Source: Actinomycetes bacterium
Lineage (GTDB): Bacteria > Actinomycetota > Acidimicrobiia > Acidimicrobiales > JABEUL01
Assembly: GCA_021852345.1 (NCBI GenBank)
Contig: JAJZNL010000051.1
Location: 1-33,469 of the forward strand
Reading direction: 5' to 3'
DNA: 33,469 nt
Position 1 is the stretch's first letter; each line of letters starts with the position of its first letter. Made by a program: the position numbers and the translations under genes. Below, one piece after another: positions 1 to 9,400 of the stretch. The notes beneath the pieces were generated by a model that saw only the letters and a program-made list of their open reading frames with translations, was not told where the DNA came from and did no database searches.

Positions 1-936
<936 letters not shown>

Positions 937-993
937 TTTCTTGATATTTGTGTTCGCTGTTAAGTTCTCAAGGAAACTTGATAACTAAAGATC

Positions 994-1110
994 TCCGGTG
1001 GCAATAGCGGCGGGGAAACACACGTATCCATTCCGAACACGTACAGTGAAGACCGCCAGCGCCGATGGTACTTGGGGGGAGGCCCCCTGGGAGAGTAGGT
1101 CGCTGCCGGA
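994..1110 (+). rRNA. rrf: 5S ribosomal RNA
   Basis: A 117-nt 5S rRNA, as expected in length. The 5' TCCGG and 3' CCGGA ends pair to close helix I. The internal CCATTCCGAACACG segment and the 3' GGGAGAGTAGGTCGCTGCCGG segment are characteristic of bacterial 5S. It lies directly downstream of the 23S gene in the same operon and is followed within about 10 nt by a terminator hairpin. The ends are set by the helix I pairing and may be off by one or two bases. Confidence 0.96.
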
Positions 1111-1120
1111 ATTTTTCTTA

Positions 1121-1160
1121 CAATAACCCCCGAAGTTCATTCGGGGGTTATTGTTGTTTT
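1121..1160 (+). terminator. Rho-independent terminator of the rRNA operon
   Basis: A perfect 14-bp inverted repeat, CAATAACCCCCGAA (1121-1134) against TTCGGGGGTTATTG (1140-1153), with a 5-nt loop and a T-rich tail (TTGTTTT). It sits 10 nt after the 5S gene and marks the end of the ribosomal operon. A shorter T-run (1112-1116) precedes the stem, so the hairpin could also work for leftward transcription, but the gene at 1224-2771 ends about 60 nt away on the far side. Confidence 0.93.
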
Positions 1161-1223
1161 AGAGTGCAAATAATATAGATAAGAATTGTTTTGTTAATAT
1201 TTATATTATCTGCGGTCTATATA

Positions 1224-2771
1224 TTAAATAGGTCGTTTCTTACGCGATCCAGATTCTTGAACCGGAAGCGACTGTGGATTGGGGATCGGAACGGTAGGTT
1301 CGTTTCCCAATACCGTGCCGATACTGCATGTTGAAGTCGTGTCAATCGGGGAAAGTGTATAAGGCACAATCGGAAGGTTGATTTTAGAAAAGTTTGGACT
1401 GGTCATATCCAAGGTGTTCGTCAAATCTCCAGTTGTCTGTCGTCTCCATGCCGACAAGTTCGGGACCTCCACATTAAATCGTGTTTCAAGAAATCTTAGC
1501 ATTGATGTGTGGTCAAACACCTGCGAGGAAACGTAACCGCCAGTTGAAAATGGCGAAATTACAAACATCGGTACTCTAAAGCCCAACCCAATCGGTCCTG
1601 CTATACCGTGAGCATCCTGCGGCAAAGGTGACGAAAGATATTCTCCTTTAGTACCAGGTTCGGGCGTTGGTGGATTGACGTGATCAAAAAAACCGCCATT
1701 TTCGTCGTAAGTTATAAATATTGCGGTTTTTTGCCATATTTTAGGATTTGACATCACGATAGAGAGCAGCTGTCTAATGGCCTGTCCGCCTCCGAGTGGA
1801 GGTGCGGGAGGGTGTTCTTGGTTCGGATCCGGCATATTGATAAAGGATACCGGCGGCAAGTTGTTGGTTTCAACGTCTTTCTGAAAATCCTGCGGCCATG
1901 CTGGTTCGAAAGCCAATTTATAAAGCTCGGAATCCTTATTTAAATATTGTTTGAAATACAGAAGGGGGTTATCTGATGCGATCGCGCTCAACGAAGTCCC
2001 AGGGGTAAGCAATGCGTTACGCATTTCATAAAATTTCCACGAGATGCCGTTGGCAAGAAGTCTTTCGGGCATAGTAGTGAAATCTACTGAACCTTCGTAC
2101 TTAACTGATTCTCTTGTGCGGAGTATCGGCCCTCCAAATTTGCCTTCTGGATCAATGGTTCCGGCAATTGACATAACTCTGTTGGGGTGCGTGGGTCCGA
2201 TAACAGAGCAGTGGTAGGCATCACACAGCGTAAACGTGTCGGCTAGAAAGTAGTGGAAGGGGAGGTCTTGTCGCATATAATATGCCATGGTATTTCTGCC
2301 TGCCGCAGAACCGTCAACCAAAAGATGTTCGGATCCAAATCCATCCATTTTTCCGTTGTTCCAATACTTGTGTTGCGGTGCCCACGAATGATCAAGATCC
2401 AGTATGCACGCTACGGGACTAGTTAAGGTATCCAAGTGAAAAGGCAGTAATTTGCCGACGGGAGAAGACGCAGTATTTGCCGAGAAGTTCTGGTACAAAA
2501 TAGATTCATTGGTGTTTATGGCGTTTTGATATCCGTTAACTCCGTTTAAAGTTCCAAAATAGTGATCAAAAGATCTATTCTCCTGCATAACTATTATGAC
2601 ATGGTCGATTTGAGATAGTCCTTTTGGCGGTCTTACTATTGAGTTAGGGCTGGATGTTGAGCTGCAGGCTCCAATTAAAGAGCCGCCTACCACCGATCCC
2701 AAGGCCAAGCCAGAAAGCTCCAAGAACTTGCGACGAGAGTATAAATTATCATTATCGGGATTTATGTTCAT
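1224..2771 (-). CDS. Tat-exported phosphoesterase lipoprotein (phospholipase C / acid phosphatase family)
   Basis: A 515-residue member of the phosphoesterase family of PlcC-type phospholipases and AcpA-type acid phosphatases, which hydrolyse phosphodiester or phosphomonoester bonds outside the membrane. The N-terminus carries a twin-arginine signal (SRRKFLELSG, residues 12-21) running into a lipobox LIGAC with Cys36, so the protein is probably exported folded and lipid-anchored. The family signature MQENRSFDHYFG lies at 62-73; GPTHPNR and the later TYDENGGFFDHV segment are the expected metal and active-site regions. Phosphate scavenging is the likely role; substrate cannot be told. The ATG at 2771 has no Shine-Dalgarno, but a TTGCAA-17-TAACAT promoter ends 6 nt before it, suggesting a leaderless message. 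It diverges from the MFS gene. Confidence 0.9.
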   Translation of the reverse strand: MNINPDNDNLYSRRKFLELSGLALGSVVGGSLIGACSSTSSPNSIVRPPKGLSQIDHVIIVMQENRSFDHYFGTLNGVNGYQNAINTNESILYQNFSANTASSPVGKLLPFHLDTLTSPVACILDLDHSWAPQHKYWNNGKMDGFGSEHLLVDGSAAGRNTMAYYMRQDLPFHYFLADTFTLCDAYHCSVIGPTHPNRVMSIAGTIDPEGKFGGPILRTRESVKYEGSVDFTTMPERLLANGISWKFYEMRNALLTPGTSLSAIASDNPLLYFKQYLNKDSELYKLAFEPAWPQDFQKDVETNNLPPVSFINMPDPNQEHPPAPPLGGGQAIRQLLSIVMSNPKIWQKTAIFITYDENGGFFDHVNPPTPEPGTKGEYLSSPLPQDAHGIAGPIGLGFRVPMFVISPFSTGGYVSSQVFDHTSMLRFLETRFNVEVPNLSAWRRQTTGDLTNTLDMTSPNFSKINLPIVPYTLSPIDTTSTCSIGTVLGNEPTVPIPNPQSLPVQESGSRKKRPI

Positions 2772-2777
2772 ATCTCA

Positions 2778-2806
2778 ATGTTAACTTAGGTTACTAAAAG
2801 TTGCAA
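2778..2806 (-). promoter_or_regulatory. Predicted promoter of the phosphoesterase gene, probably leaderless
   Basis: On the minus strand, TTGCAA (2801-2806, 4/6 match to the -35 consensus) and TAACAT (2778-2783, 4/6 match to the -10 consensus) are separated by 17 nt. The -10 element ends 6 nt before the ATG, which places the transcript start on or next to the start codon. No ribosome binding site is visible, which fits leaderless translation. Read by eye only. Confidence 0.4.
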
Positions 2807-2924
2807 TTATTATTTGCAAGTAGTTCTTGATTTAAAATATTGTTTTAAAGGCAAAAAATAAGTACGGCTAAGGGTTCTGGTTTTTGGAAATTTTATATTA
2901 AACTTAACGTTGCGACATGGTTTG

Positions 2925-2954
2925 TTGATACTGGGTCAGACAATTATTTATACT
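2925..2954 (+). promoter_or_regulatory. Predicted promoter of the MFS transporter gene
   Basis: TTGATA (2925-2930) and TATACT (2949-2954) are separated by 18 nt. A start near 2961 would give a leader of about 56 nt containing the strong AGGAGG (3002-3007) that serves the TTG start at 3017. Read by eye; no regulator site was recognised nearby. Confidence 0.4.
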
Positions 2955-3016
2955 TTATTTTCTATGGAAATTGTTCGGCGCCGATTTGAGTTAAAGACGT
3001 TAGGAGGATTTCAAAG

Positions 3017-4474
3017 TTGGTAGATACAACAAAGAAAAGTCCGTTCTTCTCACGATTCGCTGAAAATAGCAATCTTGCTTTGCTGGTAATAGTGATTGGC
3101 GTGTTAATGGCTGCAGTGGATACCACCATTGTTGTTTTGGCGCTCCCGGAAATTGAGAAAGCTTTAAAGGTTCCCCTCTCCGACGTTATATGGGTTATCA
3201 TAAGTTATCTTTTGGTAATAACGATTTTGGCAACTCAGGTCGGTAAATTGGGGGATATGTTTGGAAGAGTTAAAAGCTATCAGACTGGTTTTGTGATTTT
3301 CATAATTGGGTCTGCCTTGTGCGCTCTTTCATTTAACGAAATCTCCATGATTGTTTTTAGGGTGATACAAGGAGTGGGCGGAGCTTTAATTACCGCAAAT
3401 TCGGGAGCGGTAATTGCAGATACTTTTCCGCCGGAAAAAAGAGGTAGAGCGTTCGGTTTTAATGCAATTGGCTGGAACGTAGGGGCAATTGCAGGCATAT
3501 TGGTGGGCGGACTGATAATCAACTATATTTCCTGGCGATGGATTTTTTGGATTAACGTTCCGACTGGTATTTTCAGTTTCATACTCTCACTCTATGTTTT
3601 GCGAGACCATGGGAAAAAGGATAAACAGAGGCTGGACTATTGGGGGATTGTAACCTTGGCGGTCGGTTTATTCTGTTTGTTGTGGGCTATCACTAGGCTG
3701 GCCAGTGAATCCTTTAATCCAACGTTGGACGTTTTTTTGATAGTCGGTGTGTTCTTTATCATACTTTTTTGCCTTATAGAGACTCATCATTCCTCTCCGA
3801 TGCTCGACTTTAGTCTTTTTAAAATTCAGACTGTCACTCCTACGCTTCTTGCATCTTTTTTCCAGGCAATGGCCAATTTTGCGGTGCTGTTCTTGATCAT
3901 AATGTATCTGCAGGGTGTTCGCTCCCTAAGTCCGCTTTCGGCATCCATGCTTTTGATACCCGGCTATATCATAGGAGGGATATCTGCTCCCATTGCAGGC
4001 CGTTTGGCTGACAAGATTGGGCCGATCATACCTGCGACTGTCGGTCTGTCGATTCAGATAATAGCTTTGCTGACTTATGCTCAATTGACTACCAAAACTT
4101 CCTACCTTTTAATCGTGATAGCCGCAATAGTAAATGGCATTGGAAGCGGAGGGTTTTTCCCGTCCAACACTTCAGCTATCATGAAAGCTGTTCCCCAACA
4201 GGCTTTTGGCATAGCATCTGGAGTGCTTAGAACATTTGCCAATGTGGGCATGATATTTTCGTTCGCCACCGCATTGTTAATTGCCGGCAAATCAATCCCC
4301 AAAGGAATGGCCTTTGCTATATTCGTAGGGACTAAACAACTTAACAGTCATTTGGCTAGCGCATTTACGCTTGGAATTCACGCGGCATTCTATGGTTCGG
4401 CTGTTTTTATGGTTATAGCGGCAGCTCTTTCTGCTACTAGAATTTTTCAATCTAAAAAGTCCGATTCTGCTTAA
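3017..4474 (+). CDS. MFS transporter, DHA2 (14-helix) drug:H+ antiporter type
   Basis: A 485-residue, very hydrophobic protein of the EmrB/QacA-like DHA2 branch of the major facilitator superfamily, which exports hydrophobic compounds against protons. TM1 carries the family's acidic motif (AVDTTIVVLALPE, about 33-45), the TM2-3 loop has GKLGDMFGR, and WRWIFWINVPTG follows TM6, all typical of DHA2. About 14 helices are expected from length and hydropathy. The start is TTG, supported by AGGAGG nine bases upstream. Glutamate decarboxylase follows 64 nt downstream on the same strand, but this transporter belongs to a different family from the glutamate/GABA antiporter GadC, so a shared role is not supported. 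The substrate is unknown. Confidence 0.9.
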   Translation: MVDTTKKSPFFSRFAENSNLALLVIVIGVLMAAVDTTIVVLALPEIEKALKVPLSDVIWVIISYLLVITILATQVGKLGDMFGRVKSYQTGFVIFIIGSALCALSFNEISMIVFRVIQGVGGALITANSGAVIADTFPPEKRGRAFGFNAIGWNVGAIAGILVGGLIINYISWRWIFWINVPTGIFSFILSLYVLRDHGKKDKQRLDYWGIVTLAVGLFCLLWAITRLASESFNPTLDVFLIVGVFFIILFCLIETHHSSPMLDFSLFKIQTVTPTLLASFFQAMANFAVLFLIIMYLQGVRSLSPLSASMLLIPGYIIGGISAPIAGRLADKIGPIIPATVGLSIQIIALLTYAQLTTKTSYLLIVIAAIVNGIGSGGFFPSNTSAIMKAVPQQAFGIASGVLRTFANVGMIFSFATALLIAGKSIPKGMAFAIFVGTKQLNSHLASAFTLGIHAAFYGSAVFMVIAAALSATRIFQSKKSDSA

Positions 4475-4538
4475 TTTCTTTCGTGACCCAATTTGAGTCG
4501 ATAGGTTAAACTAGAATTTTCATATCAAGGAGGGTAAT

Positions 4539-6083
4539 GTGTTAAGCGGAAATCACAGACTTAAAAAATCTTTTAAACAAACTTTTAACGGAACAGCCAA
4601 GGATTCGTCCCAGGATCTCTCAAACGGTCTAAGGGGGCCTGCTGAAAGTTTCGGAGACGAATATTTGGCTCCGGCTTATGCCGCAAGAGGCATTACAGCT
4701 CCGATCTCTAAGTATCGGTTGCCCGAGGATTTAACTCAACCTGAGGTCGCCGCTCAGATCATTAAAGACGAACTTAATTTGGATGGCAATGCAACATTAA
4801 ATCTCGCTTCATTTGTAACTACGTGGATGGATAAATCAGCAGACGAGTTGATTATGTCAACCTTAAACAAGAACTTTGTTGATGCTGAAGAGTATCCTCA
4901 AACAATTGAGATGCACGACAGATGTGTGAATATGTTGGCCAATCTTTTTAATGCTCCCCACGAAGAAAACTATATGGGATGTGCGACGGTTGGATCTTCT
5001 GAGGCGATTCATCTGGCAGGTTTGGCTCTGAAATGGAACTGGAAGAAAAAGATGCAATCTTTAAACAAACCGACGTCCGAACCTAACATTGTCATGGGTC
5101 AAAACGTTCAGGTATGTTGGGAGAAATTTGCACGTTATTTTGAAGTTGAGCCACGATATGTTCCCATGGCAGAGAACAGATATATAATCGATCCCGCCGA
5201 AGCAGTTAAGTTAGTTGACGAAAATACAATCGGGGTAGTCGGAATATTGGGGTCTACCTACACTGGCGAGTACGAACCGATTGAGGAGTTGTCAAATGCC
5301 TTAGATGAACTTTATGCAAACAGCGGGTTGGATGTCATGATGCACGTAGATGCGGCAAGCGGTGGGTTCGTGGCGCCATTCTTACAGCCTGAACTGAAGT
5401 GGGATTTTAGACTTAAACGTGTTGTGTCCATTAATACTTCGGGGCACAAATATGGTTTGGTATACCCGGGCATAGGTTGGGTAATTTGGCGTGATCCCAG
5501 TCGACTTCCTGATGAATTAATTTTTCACGTTAATTACTTGGGGGGCGATCATCCTACGTTTCAACTTAACTTTTCAAGAGGTGCCAGCCAAGTATTGGCC
5601 CAATATTATAACTTTATTAGACTTGGCAGGACTGGATATAAATCAGTAATGCAATCACTTAATACAACGGCATCGTGGATTTCAAATGGTCTTAACGATC
5701 TCGGTTGTTTTGAAATTATTCATGCGGGTCAAGATCTACCTGTTGTATGTTTTAAGGTTAAAGAGGGGTACGATCTTGATGTATTCGAATTATCAGATCT
5801 TCTCAAGCAAAGAGGTTGGATCATTCCGGCATACACAATGGCTCCCAATGCTCAAGATGTCAGCGTCTTAAGAATTGTTGTTAGAGAAGGCTTGAGCATG
5901 GATTTAGCCCAGCTGTTGATAAGAGATATTACACAGGTTGCCTCAATCGCAAAAAGTCGCATCGGTCAAACGGAATTCGATGTTATTGAAGGATCAAATA
6001 AGAAGGCTGCCCCAGAGTCGGCAACCGAGCCTACTAAAGATGATACTAGGGGCCGACATAAGATTCATAGAGGCGTGTGTTAG
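4539..6083 (+). CDS. gadB: Glutamate decarboxylase (PLP-dependent)
   Basis: A 514-residue group II PLP decarboxylase that turns L-glutamate into GABA and CO2, consuming a cytoplasmic proton. The PLP-binding lysine is Lys304 in SGHKYG; Asp271 in HVDAASGGF is the aspartate that contacts the pyridine nitrogen; the GSSEAIHLA stretch (152-160) lines the cofactor. The protein is longer than E. coli GadB (466): about 30 residues at the N-terminus and a charged tail after about 485, ending in RHKIHRGVC. The start is GTG with AAGGAGG five bases upstream; the overlapping ATG at 4537 hits a stop at once. Acid resistance is the usual role and fits an acid-loving host, but no glutamate/GABA antiporter lies in the window. 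Confidence 0.95.
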   Translation: MLSGNHRLKKSFKQTFNGTAKDSSQDLSNGLRGPAESFGDEYLAPAYAARGITAPISKYRLPEDLTQPEVAAQIIKDELNLDGNATLNLASFVTTWMDKSADELIMSTLNKNFVDAEEYPQTIEMHDRCVNMLANLFNAPHEENYMGCATVGSSEAIHLAGLALKWNWKKKMQSLNKPTSEPNIVMGQNVQVCWEKFARYFEVEPRYVPMAENRYIIDPAEAVKLVDENTIGVVGILGSTYTGEYEPIEELSNALDELYANSGLDVMMHVDAASGGFVAPFLQPELKWDFRLKRVVSINTSGHKYGLVYPGIGWVIWRDPSRLPDELIFHVNYLGGDHPTFQLNFSRGASQVLAQYYNFIRLGRTGYKSVMQSLNTTASWISNGLNDLGCFEIIHAGQDLPVVCFKVKEGYDLDVFELSDLLKQRGWIIPAYTMAPNAQDVSVLRIVVREGLSMDLAQLLIRDITQVASIAKSRIGQTEFDVIEGSNKKAAPESATEPTKDDTRGRHKIHRGVC

Positions 6084-6453
6084 GTCGGGACGACAAAAGT
6101 TAGTCGACTGAATCAAGTCATATATTTATAGATCCTCCGGGATTAATGTGTGTAATTATGTGCAGATAAACCGGGTCGTCCTCCTATGAGTCAAGGGTTT
6201 TAGTGCCAATCAATTAAGGTAATTTGTATCGTTACCCTATCCTTGTTTTAGGGAATGAAGGCGGTACTGGCGTGCCTATTTTAGTAATGCGGATCAGGTA
6301 ATGCCTGCATTAGAAACGTTAAATATGACCCATCATCTCTAGCATTTGCCCACAACTATGCCTAAAATCCCAACTATTTTATAATCTAATTTATGCCATG
6401 TTCAGTCGGTGCCAGTCAAAAACCTTTAATATCGCAAATAATATAGCGCCAAT
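6084..6453. other. Intergenic gap between convergent genes
   Basis: About 370 nt between the ends of gadB (+) and the giant surface-protein gene (-). No credible gene or T-tailed terminator was seen. Two short overlapping stems are present: GGTAA/TTACC (6218-6222 with 6232-6236) and CCCTA/TAGGG (6235-6239 with 6249-6253). They cannot form together and may only be chance. Some transcription-ending signal is expected here but could not be picked out. Confidence 0.4.
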
Positions 6454-9400
6454 TTAATAGGGGAATACCGATGTCTGCCACGTAGTGGGATTGTCGGTCA
6501 CCGGAGAACATGAACTTGTCGAAGTCAGTCCGAATGATGCAGCATAGAATGTCCCTTGCGTTGACGTTAAAGACGCGGTAGGCCATCCGTTTATTACAGT
6601 GTCTCCTGTTGCGAGTTTATTTACGATTGCATAAAAACAGGCATCTTGAACCGGAGAAAATTCAGCCAGAGAGATTTCTTGACAGTTGGTTCCGTTTTGC
6701 TCTGGAGTACCAGTACCCGTTCCCGAATTACATGATGTATCCGTTACGCTTATTTGTAGCAGTGCTGTAGAATTACCCGAGCTTGTAGATCCGTCTGTAA
6801 ATGTGAGGGTCGGGTCGATAGCAGCCAACTGACTCGCAAGGTCTGTGTATTTGGTGTTGTCGTATTGTCCGGAATTTGCGGTGTATGCAGTGGCAGAGTC
6901 TAAGAGTGCCTGATTTAGATAAATTACGGGACTCACCGAGTTGATTGCGGGCTGAGTAGTTCCCCAGTTAGTCGGGAAATCACTTAACGGCGAGCACTGG
7001 GATACGCTTCCAGGTTCTAACAGACTTGCATAGTATGTGCCGGTCAACCCGCCCGACGCCGTCGGGAATCCGTTTATATTAGCTGTTGTGGTCTGCTTAT
7101 TTATGACGAGATAAAAACAGCTGCTGGTAGACGGCGAAAATACGGCCATAGACACACCTTGGCACAGCGATCCATTTTGCGGCGGTAATCCAGTTCCCGT
7201 TCCCGAAGAGCAATTGAAAGCCGTAACGCTGACATTATCGGGGCCTGTTGAGTTTCCGGCCGAAGTTTGACCGTTGGTAAAGTATAGACCGTTGACACTG
7301 TAGTTTGCTTGCGTGGAATTTAGCTGATTAAGTTCGCTTGCGGTAGTGTCAGTCGAGCCGCCTGTAAGTTCAAACGCATTATTATCGGTTGAATACAGGG
7401 TGTTTGCGTCGGCTTGGGCGATAGACAAACTAGACAATGCTTGTGATTCAGTTGACGTGGGTAATGTATACCATCCCACTACATCTATAATTAAATCCGC
7501 ACTGCCAAATGCGTTTGCGACGTCGATCATACCATCTGAACCGAGCTTGACAATAGCCAAATTGGCCCTTACAACGCCGCCTGTAGACCAGTTTAAATCG
7601 GAAATGTTAGGCTCTGTGGTACCGTCATTAGGCCATACGGTAAAGAAGCTGTATTGTGTGGTGTTTACGGCTGTAATATTTAAAACGGCAGCAATCGGCG
7701 CACCGCTTTGGTTCATGGATGGTACTCCGCCCATTCCTGCAACCTGAACTTTCAGCACAGAACCCGCTCCGAGAGTTTGACCCTGGTAAGGATATCCGCT
7801 GTTGGTTCTTGTATCGCAAATTCTTGATGGCACGGTACCCGTAAACGTGGCTCCGTTGGAATTAGAGGTATAGTATCCGTTTACGTCGATAATTACATCG
7901 ACTGATCCACCGAAATTGGCAACGTTGATAGTTCCGCTAGTTGAAACCGGTACTATTACGCGGTTCGCGACCGTTTGGCCGCCAGCAGTCCAGTTGGAGT
8001 TGGAAGCAGTCGGTTCGGTACCAGAGGGCCATACCGTAAGAAAACTCCAAGCCGTAGTATCGGTTGCGGTTAGGTTAAGGGCTACGGCGGTAACACCAGT
8101 TTTAGGAATTCCGCCTTCACCAGTTATTTGAACCGTTAAGTTCTGGGTAGTACCAGACGAAAGCGTACCGTTGCCGCCTGTATTGCATTGGTTGGAGACG
8201 CTAGTAGACCTGGTATCGCAAATTCTGTAGGGTGAAATTGAATTAAAGTAGGAGCCAGCCGTCGTCCCGGTTGGGTTGGGTCCGATCCACCCTTCAACAT
8301 CCACCAAGATGTCAGTACTTCCATTGAAGTTATAGATTTTAATTTGGCCCGTGGGGGAGAGCTGTATCTGAGTTAAGTTCGGTACTATCTCTCCGCCTTG
8401 GAAGTTTAGCGTCGAGGCGTTTGGCATAGTATCATTGCTCGGCCAAACCGTAATAAATCCACCCGCTGGAGATGATGCGGAGCTGATGGCAGTTATGTTT
8501 AATACGGCAGCCGTGGCACCAGTGGGTACATTGTCACTGGCTTCATTTGTTATTTGTACTGTAAGCACCGAGCCTGCCTGAAGCGTGCCGTTACCCCCTG
8601 AATTGCATTGATTAGAAGCAGCCGTCGATCTGGTGTCACAAACTCTAATCGGTGAGATTGGGTGATATACCCCGTTTACGTCAACCGAATAAGTTGCAGT
8701 AGCTAACGCTGACCCGTTGTTTAAAACCATATTTCCGTTAAAGGTTATTGTGGTGGAAGTACCCGAAGAGTCAGTTAGGGTCACAGAGGCGGTGTATACG
8801 CCCTGGCTCGAGTATGTATGAGTAGTCTGATCGGTATTGGTCGTTACAGTTGGAGATCCGTCGCCGAAATTCCATACATAAGTAGTGATGGTACCATATT
8901 GAACCACCGATGGTGCTACCAAAGTTACTGGTGAATCTATAACCGCCGGGCCTAAAGTATATAGACGCGCGATTGGACTTTGATCAGGAGTTATTGCAAT
9001 CGCCGAAGGTGAAGTAAACCCGGTCGTTATGGTGGTTGAAACAGTCTCTGAGGCAATTGAAATTACCGACACCGACGAGGTGCCTGAGTCGGTGACGTAA
9101 GCGAACTGACTGTTCGGAGTTACCGCCACTCCGCTCGGAGCGGATCCGATCGCCAGATTAACCGTGGCTGCGACAGTGTTTGAAGCCGTAGAGATTTCTG
9201 CCACCGCGTTATTTTTAGATTCGGTTACGAACAGCTCTTGTCCGTCAGGAGTAATCGCCATTGAAGACGGCGACGATCCAGTTGGCAATGATATTGAATT
9301 CGTTATTTGAAAATCTGTTAAATTTATTTGACTAACGGTGGCATTGATGGGGTCTGTTACGTAAGCGTAAGCGCCGTTTGGCATAACTTCGATACTCGAC

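Noticed and set aside
3017..6083. MFS transporter plus glutamate decarboxylase as a GABA export pair.
   Set aside because: The transporter has DHA2 drug-exporter motifs and is not related to GadC (APC superfamily); closeness alone is not enough.
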